64,000 nucleotides of DNA. Source: Bordetella sp. BOR01 (GTDB lineage: Bacteria; Pseudomonadota; Gammaproteobacteria; Burkholderiales; Burkholderiaceae_B). Both the position numbers and the translations under genes were made by a program. Below, piece by piece: positions 40,001-48,987 of the stretch. The stretch is taken from contig NZ_JAHUWT010000002.1 of NCBI RefSeq assembly GCF_019218885.1, forward strand, positions 992,001 through 1,056,000, in the 5' to 3' direction. A model generated the notes under the pieces. The model made no database searches and was not told where the DNA came from. It saw only the letters and a program-made list of their open reading frames with translations. How positions within the stretch are numbered: the stretch's first letter is position 1; every line of letters begins with the position of its first letter.

Positions 40001-40966
40001 ATGATCAAGGCTATCGCCGCCGCGGCGGCAAGCATGCTTTGCCTGATGGCTTCGCCCCTGGCCTGGGCCGACAACTGGCCCACCCGCCCGATCACGCTGG
40101 TCGTGCCGTTGGCGCCCGGAGGCAGCACCGACGCCACCGCACGCCTGATCGCCCAGAAGTTGCCTAAGGAACTGGGGCAACCGGTGGTAGTCGAGAACCG
40201 GGCCGGCGCCGGCGGTAATATCGGCGCTGATTATGTGGCCAAGGCAAGCCCCGACGGCTACACCTTCCTGATGTCCACCACCACCTTGATCACCAACGTG
40301 ACGCTGTACAAAAATATGCCGCTCGATGTGCAGAAAGACCTGGCGCCCGTGTCGCGCGTGTCCCTGATCCCGAACGTCTTGATGGTGAACACGAATTTCC
40401 CGGCCCAGAACCTGGACGATTTCATTGCCTACGTGAAAAAGCACAAGAACACGGTAAATTATGGCTCTGCGGGTAATGGCACGTCACAGCACTTGTCGGG
40501 TTCGCTGTTCGGCCAGATGGCGGACGTCAGCATGACGCACGTGCCGTACAAGGGCGGGGCGCCCGCCAACAGCGACCTGCTGGCAGGCCAGATCCAGGCG
40601 GTTTTCTCGCCCATGGTCGAGATCCTGCCATTCATCGACAGCGGCAAGCTGCGTCCATTGGCGGTAACGACCCGGGAACGGTCGCCGCGCCTGCCGGACG
40701 TTCCTGCCGTTTCCGAGGCCTTGCCCGGCTACGAGGTTGTGCTGTGGAATGGCGTATGGGCGCCCGCGGGCACGCCGGCGCCGGTCATCCAGCGCATGAA
40801 CCGGGCCATCAATGCGGTGCTGGCAGACGCCGAGGTGAAGAAAATCCTGCGCGAACAAGGTTCCACGCCTGCGGGCGATACCCCCGAAGCCTTCCGTGCG
40901 CTGGTCGGCACCGAGATCAAGAAATGGGGCGATCTGGTGAAATCATCGGGGGCAAGCATTGAATAG
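40001..40966 (+). CDS. Bug/TctC family periplasmic solute-binding protein
   Basis: 321 residues; the ATG at 40001 follows AAGGAG at 39989-39994. A Sec signal ends at WA before DNWPTRP. The pocket loops GGSTDATAR and HVPYKGGAPANSD are typical, in contrast to the divergent Bug protein earlier in the same operon. It lies after the tandem hairpins and 39 bp before the D-2-hydroxyacid dehydrogenase gene, so it may import that enzyme's substrate or precursor. Confidence 0.92.
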   Translation: MIKAIAAAAASMLCLMASPLAWADNWPTRPITLVVPLAPGGSTDATARLIAQKLPKELGQPVVVENRAGAGGNIGADYVAKASPDGYTFLMSTTTLITNVTLYKNMPLDVQKDLAPVSRVSLIPNVLMVNTNFPAQNLDDFIAYVKKHKNTVNYGSAGNGTSQHLSGSLFGQMADVSMTHVPYKGGAPANSDLLAGQIQAVFSPMVEILPFIDSGKLRPLAVTTRERSPRLPDVPAVSEALPGYEVVLWNGVWAPAGTPAPVIQRMNRAINAVLADAEVKKILREQGSTPAGDTPEAFRALVGTEIKKWGDLVKSSGASIE

Positions 40967-41005
40967 TTACTCAACTGGTCACTGAAGTTCAGAAAGGTCA
41001 AAGGC

Positions 41006-41959
41006 ATGAAACCTGTATTGCTGGTCCTGGTGTTCTTGTCGGACGAACACCGCGCGCTGGTGAGCGAGCGGTTCGACATGATCTATGCGCCCAACGAGCA
41101 TCTGGGCAAGGACCGCGCCAATGGCGAGGCGCAGATCGCCGCGCGCGGACAAGAGATCAAAGTGGTGCTGACCAACGGCACGAACGGCCTGCTGGCCAGC
41201 GAAATCGATCGCCTGCCGGCACTGGAGCTGATCTGCACCGTGGGGGTCGGATACGAGAACGTCGCGGTCGAGCACGCCAAGGCGCGCGGGATCCCCGTGG
41301 CCAACGCCGCCGGCACGAATGACGACTGCGTGGCCGACCACACGATGATGCTGCTGCTGGCCGCCATACGGCGCCTGCCCTTTCTGAACAGCGGCGTACG
41401 GCACGGCCTGTGGCGCGACGATATCCCCCGCCCGCCCCATGTGTCGTACCGCCGGCTGGGCATTCTGGGCATGGGGGCGATCGGCAAGAAAGTGGCCCGC
41501 CGTGCGTTGGGTTTCCATATGGAAATCGGCTATCACAACCGTCGCCGCCGCGACGACGTGGACTTCCAGTACTTCGACGATCTGAAGAGCCTGGCGCAAT
41601 GGTGCGACTTCCTGGTGGTGGCCGCGCCGGGCGGGAAAGAGACCTACCACCTTGTCGACGAGGCCATCGTCAACGCCATCGGCTCGCAGGGTGTGCTGGT
41701 GAACATTGCCCGGGGCACGGTGGTGGACACCGATGCCGTGGCCGGCGCGCTGCGCGAGGGCCGCCTGATGGCGGCCGCCCTGGACGTGTACGAGAACGAG
41801 CCCACGCCGCCGGGGCCGCTGCTGGAACTGGACAACGCGGTATTGACGCCGCACATCGCCGGCATCTCGCCGCAGGCCATCGATATGTCGGTACGCAAGT
41901 TCCTCGAGAACGCAGAGCGCTTCTATGCGGGCAAGCCGTTGGTGACACCTGTGTGGTGA
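41006..41959 (+). CDS. D-isomer-specific 2-hydroxyacid dehydrogenase (glyoxylate/hydroxypyruvate reductase type)
   Basis: 317 residues. The nucleotide motif GMGAIG is at 155-160. Catalytic Arg236 (NIARGTVVD), a glutamate in ALDVYENEP near 264 and His283 (LTPHIAG) are all present. Arginines after beta-2 (HNRRRR near 178-182) favour NADP(H). The enzyme interconverts a 2-oxoacid and its D-2-hydroxyacid. It ends the + strand operon; the next gene converges on it 58 bp away, with no clear terminator between them. Confidence 0.93.
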   Translation: MKPVLLVLVFLSDEHRALVSERFDMIYAPNEHLGKDRANGEAQIAARGQEIKVVLTNGTNGLLASEIDRLPALELICTVGVGYENVAVEHAKARGIPVANAAGTNDDCVADHTMMLLLAAIRRLPFLNSGVRHGLWRDDIPRPPHVSYRRLGILGMGAIGKKVARRALGFHMEIGYHNRRRRDDVDFQYFDDLKSLAQWCDFLVVAAPGGKETYHLVDEAIVNAIGSQGVLVNIARGTVVDTDAVAGALREGRLMAAALDVYENEPTPPGPLLELDNAVLTPHIAGISPQAIDMSVRKFLENAERFYAGKPLVTPVW

Positions 41960-42017
41960 GGCATTCGCGCAGGCACGGAGGCTGGGCCGTTCCACCGCAT
42001 GCAGGCGCACCCATCTG

Positions 42018-43100
42018 TTACTTCGGCCGCGGATCGCGCAGGCCCCGGTCCGGCGGCGCCAGTTCCCCCGCCCGCAGCCGCCGCACGCAGTTGACCACCG
42101 CCCGCGCCACGTTGCGCACCTCTTCCTGTACCGCCCGATCCGCGTCCAGCGCGGCGTGGCTGGTGGCATAGGGCCTGTAGTAGCCGATATAGCGGTCCAG
42201 CCGTGACGACGCGCCGGCATCGACCAGGCCCATCCAGTCCAGCCAGTCGCCAAGCGCACGCCGCTGGCCCTCGATGCCAGCCACGTCGCCGTGTACCACC
42301 AAGCCATAGGCGCGGCCCGCCAGGTGCTTGGGGTAGGGCCAGCCGTCCATTTCGATCTTCTTGGCCTTCATTGCGTCCTTGCCGCCGGTCGAGGTCGGGT
42401 CGGGGTTGCCGCCGTCGGCGCAAACCAGCCGGTCGATCATCAGCTTCAGGGGGCTGGGCGATTGATACCAGTAGGTGGGCGCGACCAATATCACGCCGTG
42501 CGCCGCCACCCATTGTTCATAGATGCCGTTCATTGCATCGTTATCCTGGCCCAGGGAATGGTTGGGATAACAACTGCACGGCCAATGGCACAGGGGCATC
42601 GCCGTGGACACGCACCCTTTGCAGGGGTGGATCTGGTACTGGTATTCCGAAACCAGCCGGCTCAGGTCGAGCATGTCGGCCTGCATGCCGCCCGCCTCTA
42701 CTTCGTGGCGAACGATCTGTGCCAGCCGCCAGCTCTTGGAGACCTCGCCCGGACAGGTGCCGTCGTTGCGCGAGGCGCCGATGACCACCAGCACGCGCGA
42801 ATGCGTATGCGGGTCGCGCTGGGTTGCCTCGGCCCGCGCCAGTCGGTCGCGAGTCTCTTTCCATTCCACCGACAGGTCGTAATCGGCATCGGCATAGCCC
42901 GGACCGGCCTTCACCGTGATGGGGGCCTTGCGGCCGTCCTGGTAAGCGTCCCATGCGATCGCTTCGAGCCGTTGCAAGGCCGCATGCTCGGCCTGGAAGG
43001 CAGGGTCGTAGAAGCGCCGCATGAAGCGCAGCCGAAATGCCTCGCGCGTGAGCGGGCCTGGATATTGGCCGGTACGAAGTTCGAGCTTGGGTGCGGTCAT
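42018..43100 (-). CDS. NADPH-dependent FMN reductase/flavodoxin-fold oxidoreductase with N-terminal extension
   Basis: 360 residues. From about 118 the sequence is a flavodoxin-like FMN_red domain: the phosphate-binding start VVIGASRNDGTCPGE, then a cysteine-rich HPCKGCVSTAMPLCHWPCSC, and PTYWYQSPSPLKLMIDRL near 228. The first ~110 residues (a tyrosine- and arginine-rich stretch) belong to no family I recognise. The cysteine-rich loop could bind metal or take part in redox chemistry. It is divergent from the Bug/aldolase pair, across an AT-rich control region. The reaction is unknown; quinone, nitro or metal reduction is possible. Confidence 0.83.
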   Translation of the reverse strand: MTAPKLELRTGQYPGPLTREAFRLRFMRRFYDPAFQAEHAALQRLEAIAWDAYQDGRKAPITVKAGPGYADADYDLSVEWKETRDRLARAEATQRDPHTHSRVLVVIGASRNDGTCPGEVSKSWRLAQIVRHEVEAGGMQADMLDLSRLVSEYQYQIHPCKGCVSTAMPLCHWPCSCYPNHSLGQDNDAMNGIYEQWVAAHGVILVAPTYWYQSPSPLKLMIDRLVCADGGNPDPTSTGGKDAMKAKKIEMDGWPYPKHLAGRAYGLVVHGDVAGIEGQRRALGDWLDWMGLVDAGASSRLDRYIGYYRPYATSHAALDADRAVQEEVRNVARAVVNCVRRLRAGELAPPDRGLRDPRPK

Positions 43101-43242
43101 CGGAATCTGCCTGCGGGCATGGGGGCAGGCAAGGCCGCAAACTGCGTGCCCAAGGGGCTTATCGGGGCTGTCGAGGCTTCACGGGTATGTTGCGGTGCAG
43201 TATCCGCCCCGGGACCCTCGACCCATATGCAGCACGTTATGG

Positions 43243-43255
43243 ATAATAAGATTAT
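43243..43255. promoter_or_regulatory. AT-rich dyad ATAAT-AAG-ATTAT in the divergent promoter region
   Basis: A perfect 5-bp inverted repeat with a 3-bp centre lies in the 230-bp gap between the flavodoxin-fold gene (-) and the Bug gene (+), 75 bp before the latter. The surrounding DNA is the most AT-rich part of the gap, so promoter or operator function is plausible. Confidence 0.45.
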
Positions 43256-43330
43256 TTCATTTGAGCCGGTATGGCGGCGGCCAGATAATGCCTTCATTCG
43301 AATAACTAACTAATACCGGAGACAATCGCC

Positions 43331-44320
43331 ATGCCTACAGCCTTGCTGCTGCGGCGGATGCCGCACGCCCTGTTGCTCAGCCTTGCGCTGGGCCCGGCTG
43401 CCGCCCATGCCGCCGGCTCCTATCCCGATCGCCCCATCACACTGGTTGTGCCGTTCGCCGCGGGCGGCGGTGCCGATGTGGTGGCCAGGCTGCTTGCCAC
43501 GAAACTGCCTTCGCAATTGGGCGGCCAGTCCGTCATCGTGGATAACAAGCCGGGCGCCTCGGGCAATATCGGGGCCACCCAGGTTTCCCGCGCGCCGGCC
43601 GACGGGTATACCTTCCTGCTCACGAACAGCACGCTTACCATCAATGCCAGCCTGGACATGCGCGGTACGCCCGATGTGCGCAAGGCGCTGGCGCCGGTGT
43701 CCTTGCTGGTGATCGCGCCCGTGGCATTGGGCGTCAATGCGGCGGTTCCGGCCAAGACCGTGCCCGAGCTGATCGACTACGTCGGGCAGAATGCCGGAAA
43801 GCTCAGTTATTCCTCTTGCGGCAACGGTACGCCGCAGCACTTCACGGGTGAGTCCATCAAGCAGGCCGCCAAGCTCGACATGGTTCACGTGCCGTATAAA
43901 GGGTGCGCGCCGGCCGTCAACGACGGGCTGGGCAACCAGGTACCTATTCTTTTCAGCACGATTCCAAACCTGGCGCCGCATGCCGAATCGGGCAAGCTGC
44001 GCATGCTGGCCGTGGCCTCGGCCAAGCGGGTCTCGTTCATGCCCGATTTGCCGGCCATCGCCGAGACCAAGCCGTTCGGGGCACTGGACATTTCCGTATG
44101 GTTCGGAGTGCTTGCGCCCAAGGGCCTGCCTGCCGATGTAAAGGAAAAATTCGAAGCGGCCATCACGGCCACCATGGCCGATCCCGCCGTGCAGAAGGAA
44201 TTCCGGGATCGCTATTACGAAATCGAGAAAACCGGGGCCGCGGCCATGTCCAGCCAGATCGACAAGGACCTGGACATGTACGGCAAGCTGGCTGAACAAT
44301 CCGGCATCACGCTGGAATGA
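43331..44320 (+). CDS. Bug/TctC family periplasmic solute-binding protein
   Basis: 329 residues from the ATG at 43331 (GGAGAC at 43318-43323). The signal peptide is about 28 residues, ending AHA. The first ligand loop is GGGADVVAR. The second is HVPYKGCAPAVND, with a cysteine where the others have glycine or alanine. Another cysteine lies nearby in SYSSCGNGTPQ. It is 38 bp upstream of a class II aldolase gene, and the pair looks like an uptake-and-cleavage unit for a hydroxylated acid. Confidence 0.92.
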   Translation: MPTALLLRRMPHALLLSLALGPAAAHAAGSYPDRPITLVVPFAAGGGADVVARLLATKLPSQLGGQSVIVDNKPGASGNIGATQVSRAPADGYTFLLTNSTLTINASLDMRGTPDVRKALAPVSLLVIAPVALGVNAAVPAKTVPELIDYVGQNAGKLSYSSCGNGTPQHFTGESIKQAAKLDMVHVPYKGCAPAVNDGLGNQVPILFSTIPNLAPHAESGKLRMLAVASAKRVSFMPDLPAIAETKPFGALDISVWFGVLAPKGLPADVKEKFEAAITATMADPAVQKEFRDRYYEIEKTGAAAMSSQIDKDLDMYGKLAEQSGITLE

Positions 44321-44358
44321 CGCGGCCTTATCTTCAGACTTCGTTCCAAGGAAATTCC

Positions 44359-45072
44359 ATGAGCATTGCCCCGGACCTCAAAGCCTGCATCGATGACCTG
44401 GTCGTTGCCAACCGCGTACTGGCGCGCTTCGGCGTGCTGGACGGGTTCGGCCATGTCAGCGTGCGGCATCCGCACGATGCGCAGCGCTTCCTGCTGTCGC
44501 GTTCACTGGCACCCGAGCTCGTCACGGCCGACGACATCATGGAGTTCGGCATGGACTCCGAGGTGGCCACCGAAGACGAGCGTAAGCCTTATCTGGAGCG
44601 CTACATCCATGGCGAGATCTACCGCGCGCGCCCCGACGTCCATGCCGTGGTGCACAGCCACTCGCCATCGGTGATTCCTTTCGCGGGCTCTTCGGTACGC
44701 CTGCAGCCCGTCTACCATATGGCGGGTTTTCTGGGGGGCGGTGCGCCGATATTCGACATCCGCTGTTGCTTCGGGGATACCGACATGCTGGTGCGCAACC
44801 GCGACCATGGCAAAGAGCTGGCGCAGACGCTGGGCGACAAGCAAATCTCGCTGATGCGCGGGCATGGCTTCGTTGCGGTAGGGGGCGGCATACCGGTGGC
44901 GGTATATCGCGCCATTTATACCGAGATGAACGCGGCGCTTCAGCAAAAAGCCATAGGCTTGAACGGCGACATCACCTACCTGAGCCCGGAAGAGGCGGCG
45001 CTGGCCGACGAGATGATGGCCGGTGTGATGAACCGGCCGTGGGAGCTGTGGAAAAAGAAGGCCTACGAGTAA
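44359..45072 (+). CDS. Class II aldolase/adducin family protein
   Basis: 237 residues from the ATG at 44359, with AAGGAAA upstream. The zinc-binding histidines His99 and His101 (VVHSHSPS) and His169 (RGHGFV), and the acid/base candidate Glu86 (YIHGEIY), are all present. Class II aldolases of this size cleave sugar phosphates or related 4-hydroxy-2-oxo acids, and some members are decarboxylases. With the Bug gene upstream, an unphosphorylated hydroxy-oxo acid is likely. It converges with the pxpA gene 28 bp away. Confidence 0.91.
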   Translation: MSIAPDLKACIDDLVVANRVLARFGVLDGFGHVSVRHPHDAQRFLLSRSLAPELVTADDIMEFGMDSEVATEDERKPYLERYIHGEIYRARPDVHAVVHSHSPSVIPFAGSSVRLQPVYHMAGFLGGGAPIFDIRCCFGDTDMLVRNRDHGKELAQTLGDKQISLMRGHGFVAVGGGIPVAVYRAIYTEMNAALQQKAIGLNGDITYLSPEEAALADEMMAGVMNRPWELWKKKAYE

Positions 45073-45099
45073 GTCTTTCTTGGCGCACGCCGGGCGCGA

Positions 45100-45858
45100 T
45101 CAGGCAAACGCCGCGATCCGGCAGCCGATGTCCTCTGCGGCCTGGCGGATGGTCCGGGCGATTTCGATGGCGCCGCGTGTGTCGCTGTGCACCAGGATGG
45201 AGTCCGCCGGCATGTCCAGGTCGGTTCCGTCAATGGCCCGAACCTTGCCTTCCTGCAGCACGCGCTGGACACGCTCGCGTACCAGTGCCGGGTCGTGAAT
45301 GACGGCGCCCGCCGTCTTGCGGCTGACCAGCACGCCATCGGGTGTATAGGCACGGTCGGCCAGGAACGAGGCGACGATGTCCAGGCCCAGTTTCTGGGCC
45401 GCCCTGTACGCGGCGGTATGGGGTAGCGCCACGAACTTCAGGCCGGGATCGAAAGCCTTGAAGGCGCGCAGCGCGGCAAGGGCAACCTGGTCATCGACAA
45501 AGGAAAGATTGCCCAGTGCGCCATGGAAGTTGGCGTGCGTGAGCCGGGTTCCCGCGTGCTCGGCGATGGCGCTCAGTGCGCCAAGCTGGTACAGCGTCAT
45601 CAGTTCAAGTTCTTTGGCGGTATAGGCGATATGGCGGCGCCCGAAACCCTGGCGGTCCGGATAGCCGACGTGCGCCCCGATGCTGACGCCATTCTTCTTC
45701 GCCAGCACCGCGGTCTCGTGCATCGTCATGAAGTCGCCTGCATGGAAGCCGCAGGCCACGTTGGCCGACGTGATGAGTTCCAGGATGGCGGCGTCATCGG
45801 CCATGACATAGTCGCCAAAGCCTTCGCCCAGATCGGAATTGATATCGATGGTTTTCAT
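45100..45858 (-). CDS. pxpA: 5-oxoprolinase subunit A (LamB/YcsF family)
   Basis: 252 residues, full length for PxpA. The family's metal/substrate motifs appear at the N-terminus: NSDLGEGFGDY near 7, ANVACGFHAGDF near 33 and IGAHVGYPDRQGFGRR near 56. PxpA works with PxpB and PxpC to hydrolyse 5-oxoproline to glutamate with ATP in the cytoplasm. It is the last gene of a ~11-kb - strand operon, 10 bp after pxpC1. Only one pxpA accompanies two pxpBC pairs in the operon. Confidence 0.93.
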   Translation of the reverse strand: MKTIDINSDLGEGFGDYVMADDAAILELITSANVACGFHAGDFMTMHETAVLAKKNGVSIGAHVGYPDRQGFGRRHIAYTAKELELMTLYQLGALSAIAEHAGTRLTHANFHGALGNLSFVDDQVALAALRAFKAFDPGLKFVALPHTAAYRAAQKLGLDIVASFLADRAYTPDGVLVSRKTAGAVIHDPALVRERVQRVLQEGKVRAIDGTDLDMPADSILVHSDTRGAIEIARTIRQAAEDIGCRIAAFA

Positions 45859-45868
45859 GGTGCATCCT

Positions 45869-46879
45869 TCATTGGAAACGGTGGCGTGTCAGCTCGCAAC
45901 GCAGGGCAATGTCATCCAGGAGTTTCTGGTGACGGTTCCAAAGCGCGGCCGCGTACGCCACGTCGCACAGCGCAAAGCGCATCGGCCCCCTGGGGCTCAG
46001 CTGGGCAAACAGGTGCAGGTCGGCCTGGATGACGGTGGCGATGACGGGATAGCCGCCGCTGGTGTTGCCGTCGCACAGCTGGACAATGGGTTGTCCCGAC
46101 GGGGGAAGTTGAACCACGCCCGGCACGATGCCATGAGAGCGCATCTCGCGCCGAACCCGGGTTTGCAGGACAGGGCCTTCCAGGCGGCACCCCACGCGAT
46201 TGCTCTGGGGGGACACCTGCCAGGTGGCATCCACCAGTTGCTGCTGCGCCCCGGCAGCCAGGTCGGCCCATTGCGCGGCGGGCAGGATGTGCATGACGGG
46301 GGCGGCGCCGTCGTCTTGCGGGGCGGGCCGGTCCTGCCCGTCGCCTCGATGCGCATACGGGGCCAGTTGCATCACGGGCAGCCCAAAGCCGGTATTGGGG
46401 CGGCGCAATGATGCCGTCGGGCACAGCTCAAGAACGTCCCCGTTCTTGAGGATACGGCCCTGCATGCCGCCGAACCCGCCTTTCAGGTCGGTGGCGGCGG
46501 ATCCCAGCACCGGTGGCACGGCCAGCCCTCCGCGAAACGCCAGATAGCTGCGCACCCCCGTGCTCACGGTGCCTAGCCGCAGCGTTTGGCCGGCGCGTAC
46601 GCTCAGTGCCCACCAGTTGGGCAACTTGCGCCCGTCCAGGGTGGCGTCCACGGTGGCGCCGGCCAGGGCGATTTCGGTGTCGGTCCGGAAAGTCATGCTG
46701 GCCCGGCCCATGGTGATCTCCAGGCCGGCCGCGTCGACGGCGTTGCCCAGCATGAGATTGGCGACAGACAGCGCCAAGGGGTCCATGGCACCGCTCAGGC
46801 CAACGCCGAGATGGCGCCAGGACTGGCGGCCCAGATCCTGTACCGAGCTGTAGAAGCCGGCCTGGGTCATCTCGATCAT
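45869..46879 (-). CDS. pxpC: 5-oxoprolinase subunit C (biotin-dependent carboxyltransferase-like), copy 1
   Basis: 336 residues from the ATG at 46879, which overlaps the pxpB1 stop by 4 bp. The start is MIEMTQAGFYSSVQDLGR, the standard PxpC/KipA opening, followed by GLSGAMDPLALSVANLMLGN. The AHS2/CT_A_B domain spans nearly the whole protein. It should form a complex with PxpB1 and supply the ATP-dependent carboxyphosphate/ring-opening chemistry assigned to PxpBC. It is adjacent to pxpA, so this copy is the better candidate for true 5-oxoprolinase. Confidence 0.92.
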   Translation of the reverse strand: MIEMTQAGFYSSVQDLGRQSWRHLGVGLSGAMDPLALSVANLMLGNAVDAAGLEITMGRASMTFRTDTEIALAGATVDATLDGRKLPNWWALSVRAGQTLRLGTVSTGVRSYLAFRGGLAVPPVLGSAATDLKGGFGGMQGRILKNGDVLELCPTASLRRPNTGFGLPVMQLAPYAHRGDGQDRPAPQDDGAAPVMHILPAAQWADLAAGAQQQLVDATWQVSPQSNRVGCRLEGPVLQTRVRREMRSHGIVPGVVQLPPSGQPIVQLCDGNTSGGYPVIATVIQADLHLFAQLSPRGPMRFALCDVAYAAALWNRHQKLLDDIALRCELTRHRFQ

Positions 46880-47556
46880 GCCAAGACCGCCTGCACGTCG
46901 AAGCGCACTGTGTCGCCGGGCGCGAGCAGCGCCGGGCATTCCCGGGCAGGGTCGAAGCAGTCGAGCCCGGTCTTGCCGATGATGTGCCAGCCTGACGGCG
47001 TGGTTCGGGAAAGAATGCCGGCCTGATTGCCGCCTATGATGACCGACCCGGCTTCGACGCGCGGCCGGGGAGTGTCCCGCCGCGGCACGGCCAGCCTGGA
47101 GTCCAGGCCGCCCAGGTAGGCAAAGCCGGGCTGGCTGCCCAGGGCATAGACGACATAGCTGGCCCGCGCATGCCGGTCGATGTATTCGTGGCGGGTCAGC
47201 CCCGCGTAGCGCGCCACAAGATCCAGGTCTTCTCCTTGTGGTCCGCCATACACCACCGGCACGACGATCTGGCGGCCTTGCGATGCGCCGGCCGGAGCAG
47301 CTTGCCATGCGTCGCGGATGACTGCCTGGCAAGCATCGAAATCGTGCTGGATATGCCGGAAGATCACCAGCCAGTTGTTCATTCCCGGAACGACTTCAAG
47401 CACGTCCTCGCGGGCCGACAGGCTGGCCGACACCGCCCAGATCTTGTGCTGGACGTCCAGGCCGGGGGCGCCGGTGCCGGCTGGGCCAGGGTCGCACAGG
47501 ATGGCGTATTCACCCTGCCGGGTGCAGGTCAGCGCAGCGGGGGTGGAATCTGTCAT
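46876..47556 (-). CDS. pxpB: 5-oxoprolinase subunit B (allophanate hydrolase subunit 1-like), copy 1
   Basis: 226 residues from the ATG at 47556, a length typical of PxpB/KipI; the ribosome-binding site is poor. The conserved segment QPGFAYLGGLDSRL, then PRVEAGSVIIGGNQAG and SGWHIIGKT, mark the CT_C_D domain. It pairs with PxpC1, with which it overlaps by 4 bp. The amidase gene ends 20 bp upstream. In Bacillus the homologous KipI also inhibits a sensor kinase, but the presence of pxpA here favours the metabolic role. Confidence 0.91.
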   Translation of the reverse strand: MTDSTPAALTCTRQGEYAILCDPGPAGTGAPGLDVQHKIWAVSASLSAREDVLEVVPGMNNWLVIFRHIQHDFDACQAVIRDAWQAAPAGASQGRQIVVPVVYGGPQGEDLDLVARYAGLTRHEYIDRHARASYVVYALGSQPGFAYLGGLDSRLAVPRRDTPRPRVEAGSVIIGGNQAGILSRTTPSGWHIIGKTGLDCFDPARECPALLAPGDTVRFDVQAVLA

Positions 47557-47576
47557 TTCCGGTCGGGCGAGATCAT

Positions 47577-48971
47577 CTAGCCTTCCGCAGGGGTGCGCAG
47601 GTGCCACTGGGTGCGCGCCTGGTACACCTCGCCTATATCCAGGATTTCTTCCTCGCCATATGGGCAGCCGATGATCTGCAGCGATATCGGCAGGCCGCTG
47701 GGCGTGGCTCCGCCGGGCAGGGCCAGCGCCGCCAGGTTGAAGAAATTGGCGAACCGGGTGTAGTAGGCCGGCGTGGCGGCCTGGTCTACCTCGGTGAGGG
47801 GCAGCGGCGCCGTTGCGGTGGTCGGGGTCAGCAGCGCGTCGACCTGGCCGAAGATGGCGTAGAGTTCACGCTGCATTGCCTGGCGGCGCCGAAGTGCGTT
47901 CAGATAGTCGGCGGCCCGCACCTCGCGGCCTTTCAGCAGGCGAGGGCGCACGTCTTCATCCAGGGGTTGGGACGCATCGTCGAGTAGCTGGGCATAGAAG
48001 CTGTAGCCCTCGGCATTCATGATCAGGCTGTTGAGTTCGGCCACTTCGGCAAAACCGTAGGGAAGCGCGATATCCACGATATCGGCGCCGGCCGCGCGCA
48101 GTACTTCCAGGGATGCATCGTAGGCGGCCAACACTTCCGGCGTGGCCACGGCACGTTCGTTTTCGGGAAGGCGGGCCAGCCGCAGGCCGGCCAGGCCGGT
48201 GCGCGGGCGCGCCTGGCCGGCGCGTTGCGCGGGCCAGGCGCCATGGGCGTCGACGGCTTCAGGTTCCCTCAGCGCATGGTAGAGCAGCCGGGCATCGCCG
48301 ACAGTGCGCGTCATGGGGCCCGGAGTATCCAGTGTCGTGCTCAGCGGCATTACGCCATGGGTGCTGATGCGTCCGGTGCTGACTTTCAGTCCGGTCAGGT
48401 TGCACCACGATGCCGGCAGGCGCACCGAACCGCCCGTATCCGTACCGATTGCCCAGGGCGCCAGGCCGGCGGCAACGGCCACTCCCGATCCGCTGCTCGA
48501 GCCGCCCGGGGTGCGCGGCACATCCAGGTCCCAGGGGTTCAGCGGCGTGCCAAGGCGGGTATTGGTGCCCCAGCCGCCGGTAGCGAACTCAACGGTATGT
48601 GTCTTGCCCAGGATGATCATTCCCTGTTGCCGAAGGCGCTGAACGATGGTCGCCGTGACCGCACTGCGACGCTCCCGGTTGGCGGCGCATCCGCCCATCG
48701 TGATACGGCCCTGGATTTCGACCAGGTCCTTGATGGCGATGGGAATGCCATGCAATGGACCGAGCGCGCATCCCGCATCGCGGGCAAGGTCGGCGCTTCG
48801 CGCCGCTTGCCGGGCTTCGTGGGCATAGGTGTCGACAAACGCGTGCAGACGGGAATCCCGGTCTGCAATCCGCTGCAGATAATGTTCCACCAGCGTTGCG
48901 GACGATATGCTGCCGGCATCGAGCCCGGCAGATATCTCTTTCACGGTCATGAATGAACTGGACAATGACAT
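47577..48971 (-). CDS. Amidase (amidase-signature family)
   Basis: 464 residues from the ATG at 48971. The Ser-cisSer-Lys triad is complete: Lys81 (IAIKD), Ser158 (PGGSSSGSGVA) and Ser182 (TDTGGS). The canonical 24-residue spacing between the two serines is kept. It hydrolyses a carboxamide to the acid and ammonia in the cytoplasm. Encoded between an RraA-like gene and pxpB1, it may open or trim the amide released from, or feeding into, the lactam hydrolysed by PxpABC. An alternative start at 48950 would remove seven residues. Confidence 0.92.
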   Translation of the reverse strand: MSLSSSFMTVKEISAGLDAGSISSATLVEHYLQRIADRDSRLHAFVDTYAHEARQAARSADLARDAGCALGPLHGIPIAIKDLVEIQGRITMGGCAANRERRSAVTATIVQRLRQQGMIILGKTHTVEFATGGWGTNTRLGTPLNPWDLDVPRTPGGSSSGSGVAVAAGLAPWAIGTDTGGSVRLPASWCNLTGLKVSTGRISTHGVMPLSTTLDTPGPMTRTVGDARLLYHALREPEAVDAHGAWPAQRAGQARPRTGLAGLRLARLPENERAVATPEVLAAYDASLEVLRAAGADIVDIALPYGFAEVAELNSLIMNAEGYSFYAQLLDDASQPLDEDVRPRLLKGREVRAADYLNALRRRQAMQRELYAIFGQVDALLTPTTATAPLPLTEVDQAATPAYYTRFANFFNLAALALPGGATPSGLPISLQIIGCPYGEEEILDIGEVYQARTQWHLRTPAEG

Positions 48972-48987
48972 CGCTCGGGTTCCTTTT

